From Rhodospirillales bacterium (GTDB lineage Bacteria > Pseudomonadota > Gammaproteobacteria > Nevskiales > Nevskiaceae), in contig CAJCJH010000045.1 in assembly GCA_903970615.1 (NCBI GenBank), positions 1 to 45,372 of the forward strand: a stretch of 45,372 nucleotides of DNA, read 5' to 3'. Positions 34,990 to 43,713 of the stretch are shown here, piece after piece. The first letter of the stretch is position 1. The number at the start of each line of letters is the position of its first letter. The notes beneath the pieces are model-generated. The model ran no database searches, had not been told where the DNA came from, and worked only from the letters and a program-made list of their open reading frames with translations. A program made the translations under genes and the position numbers.

Positions 34990-35316
34990 TCAGCGTTCGA
35001 TGCGAAAGCCTGTTTCCGAAGTTTGATTTCGCGTTCGATCAGCAGATGGGTCCGCGCCTGGGTCCGCGACTTCCTCCGGATTCGCCTCGATCCAGTCCAC
35101 ACGATCCACGCGCGCACTCGGCGGCCCTGCTTGCAACCATTGCTGAAAGAGGTTCAGTGCGTCCTCGCTGCCAAAAACCCAGCCCTCGACCCTGCCATCC
35201 GCACGATTCCGCACCCAGCCTCGCAGTTTCAGCGCGGTCGCTTGCCAACAAGTCGCTTGGCGGAATCCGACGCCCTGCACACGGCCTGCGACAATGAATC
35301 GGTATGATGTGGTCAT
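34990..35316 (-). CDS. Acylphosphatase
   Basis: A 108-residue protein beginning MTTSYRFIVAGRVQGVGFRQ, with catalytic Arg19 in the GRVQGVGFR signature and Asn37 in GWVRNRADG. The core ends near residue 89; the final ~15-20 residues (ADPGADPSADRTRNQT) are a low-complexity addition that normal 90-residue acylphosphatases lack. The enzyme hydrolyses acyl phosphates in the cytosol. Its ATG overlaps the start region of the divergent gene on the plus strand by two bases (35315-35316). Longer upstream reading frames are open but were rejected because the signature starts at this methionine. Confidence 0.88.
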   Translation of the reverse strand: MTTSYRFIVAGRVQGVGFRQATCWQATALKLRGWVRNRADGRVEGWVFGSEDALNLFQQWLQAGPPSARVDRVDWIEANPEEVADPGADPSADRTRNQTSETGFRIER

Positions 35317-36022
35317 GGGCCGAACGAAAGTGCTTGGCGTCAAAAAACGCCCGACGATTTTAAGCCGGTTGCAGCGCGGGCTTGCAGCCGTTCGCAGCGC
35401 GCGTTCCGGCGATTCGAGTTTGCCTGCGGCCGGTAAGCCGGAATATTTCGCATTTTCCGCCGAAATTCCCGGCTTATCCCAATCCAAACCGCTGTGGCGG
35501 ATCGCGGTCGAAATGAATACCCAGCCGCAAGGCGACGGCGAGCAGTTGAGCCTGCGCGTGCATTGGCAGGCGAATCTCAGCAGCGGCCTGGCCTTGGATG
35601 CCCCGCGTGCAGGCTCGGCGAATTCAAGCAGCAGCGTCATTGCAGCGCGCGTCGGCGATTTCATGCGTGCAGGTCTGTCGCAGCCGCTGGTGCGCCAGCT
35701 CGCTCAACCATTTTTGCAGCATGACTTCAGTTCCTGGATGGAAATCCGCGCATCATCGGCCGATCTGGCCGATGGCACGCGCGCCCTGCTGCCTCAACGC
35801 GAGCGGCTGCAAGCGCTGGGAGTCGAGCTGCCGGAAGGCGATGGTCCGATCACGCAAACCTGGGCCGCAACACCGGGATCGCAGCCGGGCTTCGCGCAAT
35901 TGTCGTTGCTGAGGCTCGACAAAAAACATCTGCCGCCAGCCTTGGCCACACTGCTCGGTTCACGCCCGTTCCAGCTGGCCGCAGCGATCGTCAATGTGAT
36001 CGAACCGAAATCCAAATCGTAA
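35315..36022 (+). CDS. Hypothetical protein (no family recognised)
   Basis: I do not recognise this gene. From ATG 35315 it encodes 235 residues: a basic N-terminus (RTKVLGVKKRPTILSRLQRG), then YFAFSAEIPGLSQSKPLWRI, a strand-rich middle with LRVHWQANLSSGL, and a C-terminal half without membrane segments or a signal peptide. An ATG at 35294 would add seven residues but overlap acyP by 23 bp. Codon usage and the terminator right after the stop support a real gene, but the start is uncertain and may even be further in (next ATG at 35514). No function is proposed. Confidence 0.6.
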   Translation: MGRTKVLGVKKRPTILSRLQRGLAAVRSARSGDSSLPAAGKPEYFAFSAEIPGLSQSKPLWRIAVEMNTQPQGDGEQLSLRVHWQANLSSGLALDAPRAGSANSSSSVIAARVGDFMRAGLSQPLVRQLAQPFLQHDFSSWMEIRASSADLADGTRALLPQRERLQALGVELPEGDGPITQTWAATPGSQPGFAQLSLLRLDKKHLPPALATLLGSRPFQLAAAIVNVIEPKSKS

Positions 36023-36038
36023 AGAAAGCCTTACGCAC

Positions 36039-36073
36039 AAAAAAGCCCGGACCAGCGCGGCCCGGGCTTTTTC
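36039..36073. terminator. Bidirectional intrinsic terminator
   Basis: AAAAAGCCCGG (36040-36050) pairs with CCGGGCTTTTT (36062-36072) around a GC-rich loop. A-runs on one side and T-runs on the other make it suitable for both the rightward hypothetical gene (stop 36022) and the leftward glycine-zipper gene (stop 36086). Confidence 0.85.
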
Positions 36074-36085
36074 GATTCGGCCTTT

Positions 36086-36634
36086 TTAGTTGGCGTAAGA
36101 CAAGGTGTTATCGCCGTTCACATGCACTTTGGTGCCAACGCCCAAGCCGTTCAGCTGGTCGACGGTGACTTCGCGTGTGCCGCCTGCTTCCATGTTGACG
36201 ACGACGTGATACACGTCCTTCGCGCGCACCTGCGATTCGACTTCACGGCCAGCGAACGCACCACCGACAGCGCCCAGCGCCATCATGGCGAACTTGCCGG
36301 ATTTCTTGCCGAACTGACCGCCTGCCGCGGCACCTGCGCCAGCGCCGCCCAAGGTTCCCAGTGCGGTGGCCTGGCCAGCAACCCGTTCTTCCTGCACTGA
36401 TACGATCGTGCCGCAATCTCCACAAACCGGCGGCGGGGGCGGTGCATATTCCGGTTCGCGCTCGACACGACGCTCCGGACGCGGGCGCGGTGCGGCGGCA
36501 GGTGCCGCGGCTGGCGGCGGCGCGACCGGTGTGGCGGTTTCTGCCGGTGGCGGCGGCGGTGCCTGCTGCGGGCCGCAAGCGCCCAGCGCGAGTGAGCCAA
36601 CGATGATCAATGACGAAAGCGTTTTCTTGAACAT
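36086..36634 (-). CDS. Glycine-zipper 2TM domain lipoprotein (SlyB/PcP-like)
   Basis: A 182-residue outer-membrane lipoprotein candidate. Signal MFKKTLSSLIIVGSLALGAC with lipobox LGAC (C20), then a Pro/Ala-rich linker (about 22-70), CGDCGTIVSVQEERVAG, and the glycine zipper domain ALGTLGGAGAGAAAGGQFG...ALGAVGGAFAGREVES. It ends in a small beta-rich domain YHVVVNMEAGGTREVTVDQ. Relatives include SlyB and Pal cross-reacting lipoproteins that stabilise the outer membrane. Convergent with the hypothetical gene across a shared terminator. It has a cysteine pair (CGDC) just before the zipper. Confidence 0.86.
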   Translation of the reverse strand: MFKKTLSSLIIVGSLALGACGPQQAPPPPPAETATPVAPPPAAAPAAAPRPRPERRVEREPEYAPPPPPVCGDCGTIVSVQEERVAGQATALGTLGGAGAGAAAGGQFGKKSGKFAMMALGAVGGAFAGREVESQVRAKDVYHVVVNMEAGGTREVTVDQLNGLGVGTKVHVNGDNTLSYAN

Positions 36635-36787
36635 TTGAAACTCCCTTTGACTCTGATTTAACCGACGAATGCAGGCTAGCATGCCAAGCTGAATTGCTGC
36701 TGTACGGCAACTTCGATCGCCACTTTGCCACACTTGCTCGACGAAAAGCGGGCGACTGCGCGCCAGCGTTGACCACATCGGATGCGC

Positions 36788-38386
<1,599 letters not shown>

Positions 38387-38570
38387 GCGTGGATGGGCGG
38401 CGAATTTCGCAAACGAAAATTGGCGAGGCAAACGCTCGCAGGTCGCAGAGTTTATTGAAGCGCAGGCCAAAAGTCCTGAAATAGCCTTCCGGCGTGACGC
38501 GAACAGCGCAGCGCATGCGAAGCGCGTTACGCTAGCATCGCCATGCCGACCCAAAGCTCGATGATTCGCC

Positions 38571-39485
38571 ATGCTTGATCGCCTCGGTGAAAATGTTTTT
38601 GCCGCCGTGCTCCGCGCGCATCAGCTGCACGCGCGCGTCACCGACAACATCACTTATTGCGGCAACTGGACCGACCGCGATGCGGCCACCGATCGCGGCC
38701 TGTTTCATCTGCTGGATAGCGGCAGTTGCTGGGTCGAAAGCGCCGTGCTGCCCGAGCCGCTGCGCTTGCAGGCAGGCGATCTCATCATGTTCCCGCATGG
38801 TCACGGCCACACGCTGTGCAATGCGCTGAGCCAGCCGATCGAAGCGGGTGCCGCGCCGGGCGCGACCATCATGCTGTGCGGCGAATTCACCTTCGCCACC
38901 GGTCGTCACAACCCGATTCTCGATGCGCTGCCGGATTGGTTCGTATTGCGCGCCGACAATGCCGACGCCGGCTTTCGCACGCTCGCGCAGTTGCTGGCAA
39001 CCGAATCCGGCAAAGGCAATTTCGGCAGCGAAGTGGTGCTGGATAAACTGGCCGATGCCTTCTTCGTCATGGCGTTGCGCAGCTACATCGAACGCGCCGA
39101 AAATCGGCGCGGACTGCTCGCTGCGATTTTCGACCCGCGCATGGCGCGCGCGCTGCACGTCATTCACACTCAGCCCGGCAAGCCTTGGACGGTGGCGTCG
39201 CTGGCGGAAGTCGCGCTGCAATCGCGTACCGCATTCGCACAGCAGTTCAGCGATCTGCTCGGCATCAGCCCGATCGACTATCTCACCCGCTGGCGCATGA
39301 CCGAAGCCGCCAGAACCTTGCGCGATCCGCGCCGCTCGGTCGCCGCTATTGCGGAACAGTTTGGCTATCAAACCGAAGCTGCTTTCCGCCGCGCCTTCAA
39401 AAAACTGCACGGCTTCGGGCCCGGCAAAATCCGCCGCGAAGCCGCCCATGCCGCCCAAAGTGAAACCGTGAATGAGGACGACTGA
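38571..39485 (+). CDS. AraC family transcriptional regulator with cupin domain
   Basis: A 304-residue regulator: N-terminal cupin-like ligand domain ([34 protein letters not shown]; about 1-115), a linker, and a C-terminal AraC double-HTH (about 190-290) with [39 protein letters not shown] and [20 protein letters not shown], the latter the strongly conserved second HTH. The ligand and target are unknown. Neighbours are prfC on the other strand and a tRNA gene after 71 bp. The short C-terminal tail after the HTH is not diagnostic. Confidence 0.92.
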   Translation: MLDRLGENVFAAVLRAHQLHARVTDNITYCGNWTDRDAATDRGLFHLLDSGSCWVESAVLPEPLRLQAGDLIMFPHGHGHTLCNALSQPIEAGAAPGATIMLCGEFTFATGRHNPILDALPDWFVLRADNADAGFRTLAQLLATESGKGNFGSEVVLDKLADAFFVMALRSYIERAENRRGLLAAIFDPRMARALHVIHTQPGKPWTVASLAEVALQSRTAFAQQFSDLLGISPIDYLTRWRMTEAARTLRDPRRSVAAIAEQFGYQTEAAFRRAFKKLHGFGPGKIRREAAHAAQSETVNEDD

Positions 39486-39540
39486 AGCCGCGTTCTCCAG
39501 CCCGATGATTTACGCACTGCGCATGCATCCAACGCAGCTT

Positions 39541-39546
39541 TATACT
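39541..39546 (+). promoter_or_regulatory. Candidate -10 element of the tRNA promoter
   Basis: TATACT followed by the GC-rich discriminator TGCCGCGC, 10 bp before the tRNA 5' end. This is typical of stable-RNA promoters. No good -35 hexamer was found at the usual spacing, so confidence is limited. Confidence 0.4.
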
Positions 39547-39556
39547 TGCCGCGCAC

Positions 39557-39633
39557 GGGCCTATAGCTCAATTGGTTAGAGCAGAAGACTCATAATCTTT
39601 TGGTTCCAGGTTCAAGTCCTGGTGGGCCCACCA
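39557..39633 (+). tRNA. tRNA with CAU anticodon, probably tRNA-Ile2 (lysidine-type), possibly tRNA-Met
   Basis: A 77-nt cloverleaf from GGGCCTATAGCTCA to the encoded CCA end. The acceptor GGGCCTA pairs with the 3' strand TGGGCCC apart from a T-G pair. D-loop TAGCTCAATTGGTTAGAGC, anticodon loop CTCATAA (anticodon 39591-39593) and T-loop GGTTCAAGTCC are all present. The acceptor has C4-G69 and C5-G68, and the anticodon stem GACT...AATC resembles tRNA-Ile2, which reads AUA after TilS modification of C34. Elongator Met is the alternative. Confidence 0.95.
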
Positions 39634-39671
39634 AATAACCCAAGACGACGAAAGCAAGCTAGCATCTGCTG

Positions 39672-40160
39672 ATGACCACGCTGCTTGCCAAACCGACCAA
39701 CAAGGTGCTGCGCGTCATCGCGGTTTTGAAGTTTCTGGAAACCGCAGCGGTGATTGCCGCGGGCTTGGCTGCGCTGAAGTTGCTCAATCCGGCAACGCTG
39801 GATGCGATTGCCGCCTGGAGCGAGGCACTGCCGGGGCAGCAGGAACAGCAGGTCGTGCAGCGCGTACTCGATCAACTCAGTGGTATCACTCAGCATGAAG
39901 TTCGGGCCTTAGGCGCAGGCGCTATTTTGTTTGCAGCGATTTTCTTGATGGAAGGCATCGGCCTGTGGCTGCAACGGCGTTGGGCAGAGTGGCTTTCGGT
40001 GGTGGCGACGGCCTTGTTCATTCCGCTGGAAATACTAGAGTTGTGCCGGCACGAATCAGCAACCAAAATCATCGCGCTGGTGGTGAATCTTCTGGTGGTC
40101 GGCTATCTGGTCGCCCGCATCGCGGCGGCGAGGCTTGAACACAAATTAAGCTCGCAATGA
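39672..40160 (+). CDS. DUF2127 domain-containing membrane protein
   Basis: A 162-residue protein with about four hydrophobic segments: VLRVIAVLKFLETAAVIAAGL, GAGAILFAAIFLMEGIGLWL, LSVVATALFIPLEILELC and KIIALVVNLLVVGYLVARI. The LEILEL and GLWLQRRWAEW elements match DUF2127. The function is unknown. It follows the tRNA by 38 bp and precedes the DUF2252 gene by 31 bp, so the two could be co-transcribed. Confidence 0.8.
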   Translation: MTTLLAKPTNKVLRVIAVLKFLETAAVIAAGLAALKLLNPATLDAIAAWSEALPGQQEQQVVQRVLDQLSGITQHEVRALGAGAILFAAIFLMEGIGLWLQRRWAEWLSVVATALFIPLEILELCRHESATKIIALVVNLLVVGYLVARIAAARLEHKLSSQ

Positions 40161-40191
40161 ATCCTGAAACCGGAAACAGATGCCTTGAGAA

Positions 40192-41538
40192 GTGATCGTT
40201 GAGAACGCTCATGAAAGAATCATGCTTTCAGGTGATATGCACAACATTCCAGCGGGAATTCATGCTGGCGATTCGCTCCGTGAATGCGACAGCGGTGCGC
40301 GCTGGCATCGTTCTCGGCTGCGATTCGTATACGCCGTCAAACAGCCGGTACAAGCCATGAGCCGCGATCTTGCCAAGCGGATCGAGAAAGCCAATCGCGG
40401 GCGCAGCGCCGCGCGGCTGCCGCTCAAATATGCGGCGATGCGCGAAAACGCTTTCCGCTTTTTTCGCGGCACTTGTCACCTGTTTTACGAGGATTTACCG
40501 CGTAAATCCGATTTAAATAAAGCGCCGCTGACGTGGATAACCGGCGATCTGCATCTGGAGAATTTTGGCAGCTTCAAGGGCGATGATGGTCAGGTCTATT
40601 TCGATCTGAATGATTTTGACGAAGCCGTGCTGGCGCCGTGTGCCTGGGAAATTGCACGAACCGTTACCAGCATTTATCTCGCCGCGGCCGAGATCGGCCT
40701 GACGGAAAAACAGGCTCGCGCGCTGGCGAAACATTTCGTCGAGGCTTATCGCGCTGCCTTGCAGGGCGGTAAGGCGGCGTGGATTGTTCAAGCTACGGCG
40801 AGCGGTCCGATCGGCCAATTGCTGGCCGCGGTGAGCGAGCGGGATCGCGTCGCATTTCTGGATCGCCGCACCGAGGTCGTCGGTAAACGCAGGCAGTTGC
40901 TGATCGATGGCAAGCATCTGCTGAAGGCCACGCCGGCCGAACGCGCCGAGGTCGACAAGACGATTCGTAAATTCGCCAGTAAACAAAGTGATCCGCAGTG
41001 GTTCGAGCCGCTCGATGTCGCGATCAGGATTGCCGGAACCGGCAGTCTGGGCGTCAACCGATATGTGATTCTGGTCCGCGGTAAAGGATCGCCCGATAAA
41101 AACCATCTGCTGGATTTGAAGGAAGCGCTGCCATCGTCGCTGCAACGGCGCCTGAAAGTGCCGCAGCCCGATTGGCCCGATCCAGCGCATCGCGTGGTCG
41201 AAATCCAGCAACGCATGCAGGCCGTTTCGCCTGCGCACTTGACTTCAATCCGTATGGGCAAGCGGCCCTATGTGTTGAAGGAATTGCAACCGATCGAGGA
41301 TCGTCTCGATCTCGCCGGATTGGACAAACCCGAAGCCTTCAAGCAAGCCCTGACCGGCATGGCCCAAACGGCGGCCTGGGCGCAGTTACGATCCAGCGGC
41401 AGACAAGGCTCTGCAATCGCCGATGAATTGATTCACTTCGGCGCGTCCAAAGGCTGGACGAAACCGCTGCTTGAATATGCAGAGCACTACAGTCGGAACG
41501 TAAAGGCCGACTGGGAGGCATTTTGCAAGCTGGCTTGA
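40192..41538 (+). CDS. DUF2252 family protein (kinase-like fold)
   Basis: A 448-residue cytosolic protein of the DUF2252 family. Its core motif WITGDLHLENFGSF...YFDLNDFDEA resembles the catalytic and metal-binding elements of aminoglycoside-phosphotransferase-like kinases (GDLHxxN and DFD). MRENAFRFFRGTCHLFYEDL precedes it and GTGSLGVNRYVILVRGKGS follows. The substrate is unknown. The start GTG 40192 is the longest option; ATG 40222 or ATG 40237 would shorten it by 10 or 15 residues. It is 31 bp downstream of the DUF2127 gene. Confidence 0.85.
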   Translation: MIVENAHERIMLSGDMHNIPAGIHAGDSLRECDSGARWHRSRLRFVYAVKQPVQAMSRDLAKRIEKANRGRSAARLPLKYAAMRENAFRFFRGTCHLFYEDLPRKSDLNKAPLTWITGDLHLENFGSFKGDDGQVYFDLNDFDEAVLAPCAWEIARTVTSIYLAAAEIGLTEKQARALAKHFVEAYRAALQGGKAAWIVQATASGPIGQLLAAVSERDRVAFLDRRTEVVGKRRQLLIDGKHLLKATPAERAEVDKTIRKFASKQSDPQWFEPLDVAIRIAGTGSLGVNRYVILVRGKGSPDKNHLLDLKEALPSSLQRRLKVPQPDWPDPAHRVVEIQQRMQAVSPAHLTSIRMGKRPYVLKELQPIEDRLDLAGLDKPEAFKQALTGMAQTAAWAQLRSSGRQGSAIADELIHFGASKGWTKPLLEYAEHYSRNVKADWEAFCKLA

Positions 41539-41616
41539 GCGTTCGGCCTCGACTCTGAAAACCACTGCGCTCGCTTATGCGACTCGCTCGCGGCGCACAG
41601 CAATTCTATTTCGAGT

Positions 41617-42780
41617 CTAAATCCGGGGGAATCGCCCGCCTTTATCGAGGATCGATTCGAATATTTTGGGAACCTCGAACACTGCTTGATTATTCAGCTG
41701 CGCGGCCTTGTGCCGAAATACCGACAACTGGTCGGTTTGCAGCATTTGATCGACGGCGTCGGCGATCTGTTTCTTGAATTTCTTGACCACCAGCCCGACG
41801 CCTTCCTGCTCGACCCAGATAGTGTTGTATTGCTCCTGCAACATGGTTTTCCGATTGCGTTCGAGGATTACCGGCAAGCCCATGTGCAGCGCTTCGCTGA
41901 TGCTGCCGGGACCTGGTTTGCCGATGAAGAAATCCGCCAGACGCATGTACGACTGGACTTCCGAAGTGAAACCCACCGCGTGGCAAGCCTTCAGGCCTTG
42001 CAGTTTGTGGCGCAGCTTCTCGTTGTGCCCGCACATGACGATGCTTTGTAGCTTTGAGTCGCAACCGCGCAGTGCTTTTACGATCTTGCCCGCGATGTTC
42101 GCGCTGTAGCCGCCGAACATGATGAGTGCCGTGGGAATGCCGGGCGCAAGCCCGAGCGCTTCGCGCGACAGCGGCTTCGATTTCTTCACCCGATCATAAA
42201 ATTGCGGCTTCAGGATCATTCCCGAAACCTGAAAGATCCGGTCTGCGGCGTAGCCCATCTCGCTAGCCTGTTGCGCCGCCGTTGCAGTTCCGCAGACGAC
42301 GTATTGATCCTGCGGTTCGAGCCAGAAATGCGGCGGACAATCGGCTAGGTCCGTCATCACGGTGATATAAGGCGTGGCCGGGCGCACGTCGCGCAGCGCG
42401 CAAAACATGGCGCGATTGAAATTCGGGATCAGCGAGACCACCAGATCAACCGGGTTCTTGCGCCAGTGCATGCGCAGGCGCTCCTCAATGGCGGGCGCCA
42501 GCAGTCGGATGCCTTGCTGCAAACCTCTCAACAGCGGCTCCGAAGCTTGCGTCCAGCCACGCTTCAGAATGGCGTTATAAATGTCCTGCGATTGATATTT
42601 CGAAAAGCGGTTAACCGGATCGACGGTTTGCAACAGTTCCTGCAGATTGACGATCGAAACCTGCCAATGCGGATGCGTTTGCGCCATCACCTGGAGCAGG
42701 GCGGTGGCGGCGCTGCGATGGCCGCCGCCGGCATCGAAAAAGAACAGCTCGACTACAGGACGATGCGGTCGCTTCGGCAT
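41617..42780 (-). CDS. MGDG synthase-like glycosyltransferase (GT28 family)
   Basis: A 387-residue processive glycosyltransferase of the MurG/MGDG-synthase type. The N-terminal GT-B half begins VVELFFFDAGGGHRSAATALL, with the conserved glycine-rich donor/acceptor loop GGGH; the C-terminal half has LIMFGGYSANIAGKIVKAL and the nucleotide-sugar signature IGKPGPGSISEALHMGLPVI. Members glycosylate diacylglycerol or other lipid acceptors at the membrane. It is transcribed away from the adhesin region, and its function in this organism is not known; a role in glycolipid synthesis is the best guess. Confidence 0.86.
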   Translation of the reverse strand: MPKRPHRPVVELFFFDAGGGHRSAATALLQVMAQTHPHWQVSIVNLQELLQTVDPVNRFSKYQSQDIYNAILKRGWTQASEPLLRGLQQGIRLLAPAIEERLRMHWRKNPVDLVVSLIPNFNRAMFCALRDVRPATPYITVMTDLADCPPHFWLEPQDQYVVCGTATAAQQASEMGYAADRIFQVSGMILKPQFYDRVKKSKPLSREALGLAPGIPTALIMFGGYSANIAGKIVKALRGCDSKLQSIVMCGHNEKLRHKLQGLKACHAVGFTSEVQSYMRLADFFIGKPGPGSISEALHMGLPVILERNRKTMLQEQYNTIWVEQEGVGLVVKKFKKQIADAVDQMLQTDQLSVFRHKAAQLNNQAVFEVPKIFESILDKGGRFPRI

Positions 42781-43458
42781 GAATTCCCTTGGTTGTATGG
42801 TTATTAGTGAATGTTGACGAGTTCTATCCGGCCACTTGGATTTTGAGCAACCTGAATCAGAATTCAGCTTGAAACGGGTCTAATCAGCTCTTTTCCGGCA
42901 AAGCGGGCCGAATTTTCAATTTGGACGCTCTATTTTCGGAAATTTTAGGCATTTGCAGCAGGCGCCAGGATATCCCGCTTTGAAGGGTCATACCGTTCAG
43001 TTGGTCCAGACCGTCCGTCCGTCGGATTGCAGGCGGACGACGATCAAGCAGATAGCCGCAAAAAGCATGACAGGCGCCACCATCGGTTTACCGACGAGCC
43101 TCCGAAGACGCGAATCGGTCCCGGTTTGAGTTCACTTGGCCGGCCGAGACACACCGATGAGAATTGCACAGCTGAAACCATGCCGATCGATCGAACAAAG
43201 TGCCCTGAATTGGCAGATAGTGACCTCAAAGGGCGAATAACTATTTGAGCTTGCGACTGATTCGGCGCGAAGGAATGTCAGTAGCATATGCGGCGGTGTT
43301 TCGGGAATCGATCGAGCCCGTGCTGCCGACGCCGATAGCACTGGACCGGAGGGCTTTTCGCATTCTTCGTAGCATCCAAGCTCTTCATATTAACTGGCCG
43401 CGCGAGCCAAAGCTTCGAAGTGATTGGCCCTGAGCCAAGTTAAGTCATGTAGTCTATT

Positions 43459-43486
43459 TTGACGCTAACATCTTTGATGCTAACAT
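43459..43486 (+). promoter_or_regulatory. Candidate sigma70-type promoter for the adhesin, overlapped by a direct repeat
   Basis: TTGACG (43459-43464), 16-bp spacer, TAACAT (43481-43486). GCTAACATC occurs twice, 15 bp apart; the second copy overlaps the -10, as an operator might. Transcription would start about 220 nt before the adhesin ATG. Confidence 0.3.
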
Positions 43487-43512
43487 CGAACCATCATCAT
43501 TTTTTCGGCGAA

Positions 43513-43679
43513 CTGTCCGGCAACGGACAGACTGATCGTTGCGGGCAAATGTAAGGTTGGGTCGAATCGAGTGGCATAGCCGTTGCTGCACGGGATGTCC
43601 TGCTCGAAAAAACCCTCAGCCGCCAGCTAGTCGAAATTTACCGGTGGAGCATTGCCGCGTCTGTGTTGCTGCACAGACG
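43513..43679 (+). other. Two perfect hairpins in the adhesin 5' leader
   Basis: Hairpin A: CTGTCCG (43513-43519), GCAA tetraloop, CGGACAG (43524-43530). Hairpin B: CGTCTGTG (43658-43665), six-nt loop TTGCTG, CACAGACG (43672-43679), ending 34 nt before the start codon. A leader with GNRA-capped and long perfect stems suggests post-transcriptional control. No known riboswitch consensus was recognised. Confidence 0.4.
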
Positions 43680-43713
43680 AGAATGCTTCACGCGCCGTTG
43701 CTTAAATAACTTC

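Larger units (their letters stand above)
42781..43713. other. Gene-free intergenic region with a structured leader upstream of the adhesin
   Basis: 933 bp without a convincing gene. Short ORFs on both strands (43027-43433) show no family features. Base composition is visibly lower in GC than the flanking genes. Features near the right end are a candidate promoter (43459-43486), a 9-bp direct repeat GCTAACATC (43464-43472 and 43479-43487), and two perfect hairpins before the adhesin start. The left part (42781-43440) shows nothing I can name. Confidence 0.5.

Noticed and set aside
43490-43640. Possible c-di-GMP (GEMM) riboswitch before the adhesin
   Set aside because: The GNRA-capped stem and GGGCAAA-like string looked suggestive, but the order of conserved elements and tetraloop receptor were not found.
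39610-43713. Integration site at the tRNA 3' end
   Set aside because: No repeat of the tRNA 3' terminal sequence and no integrase were seen in the window.
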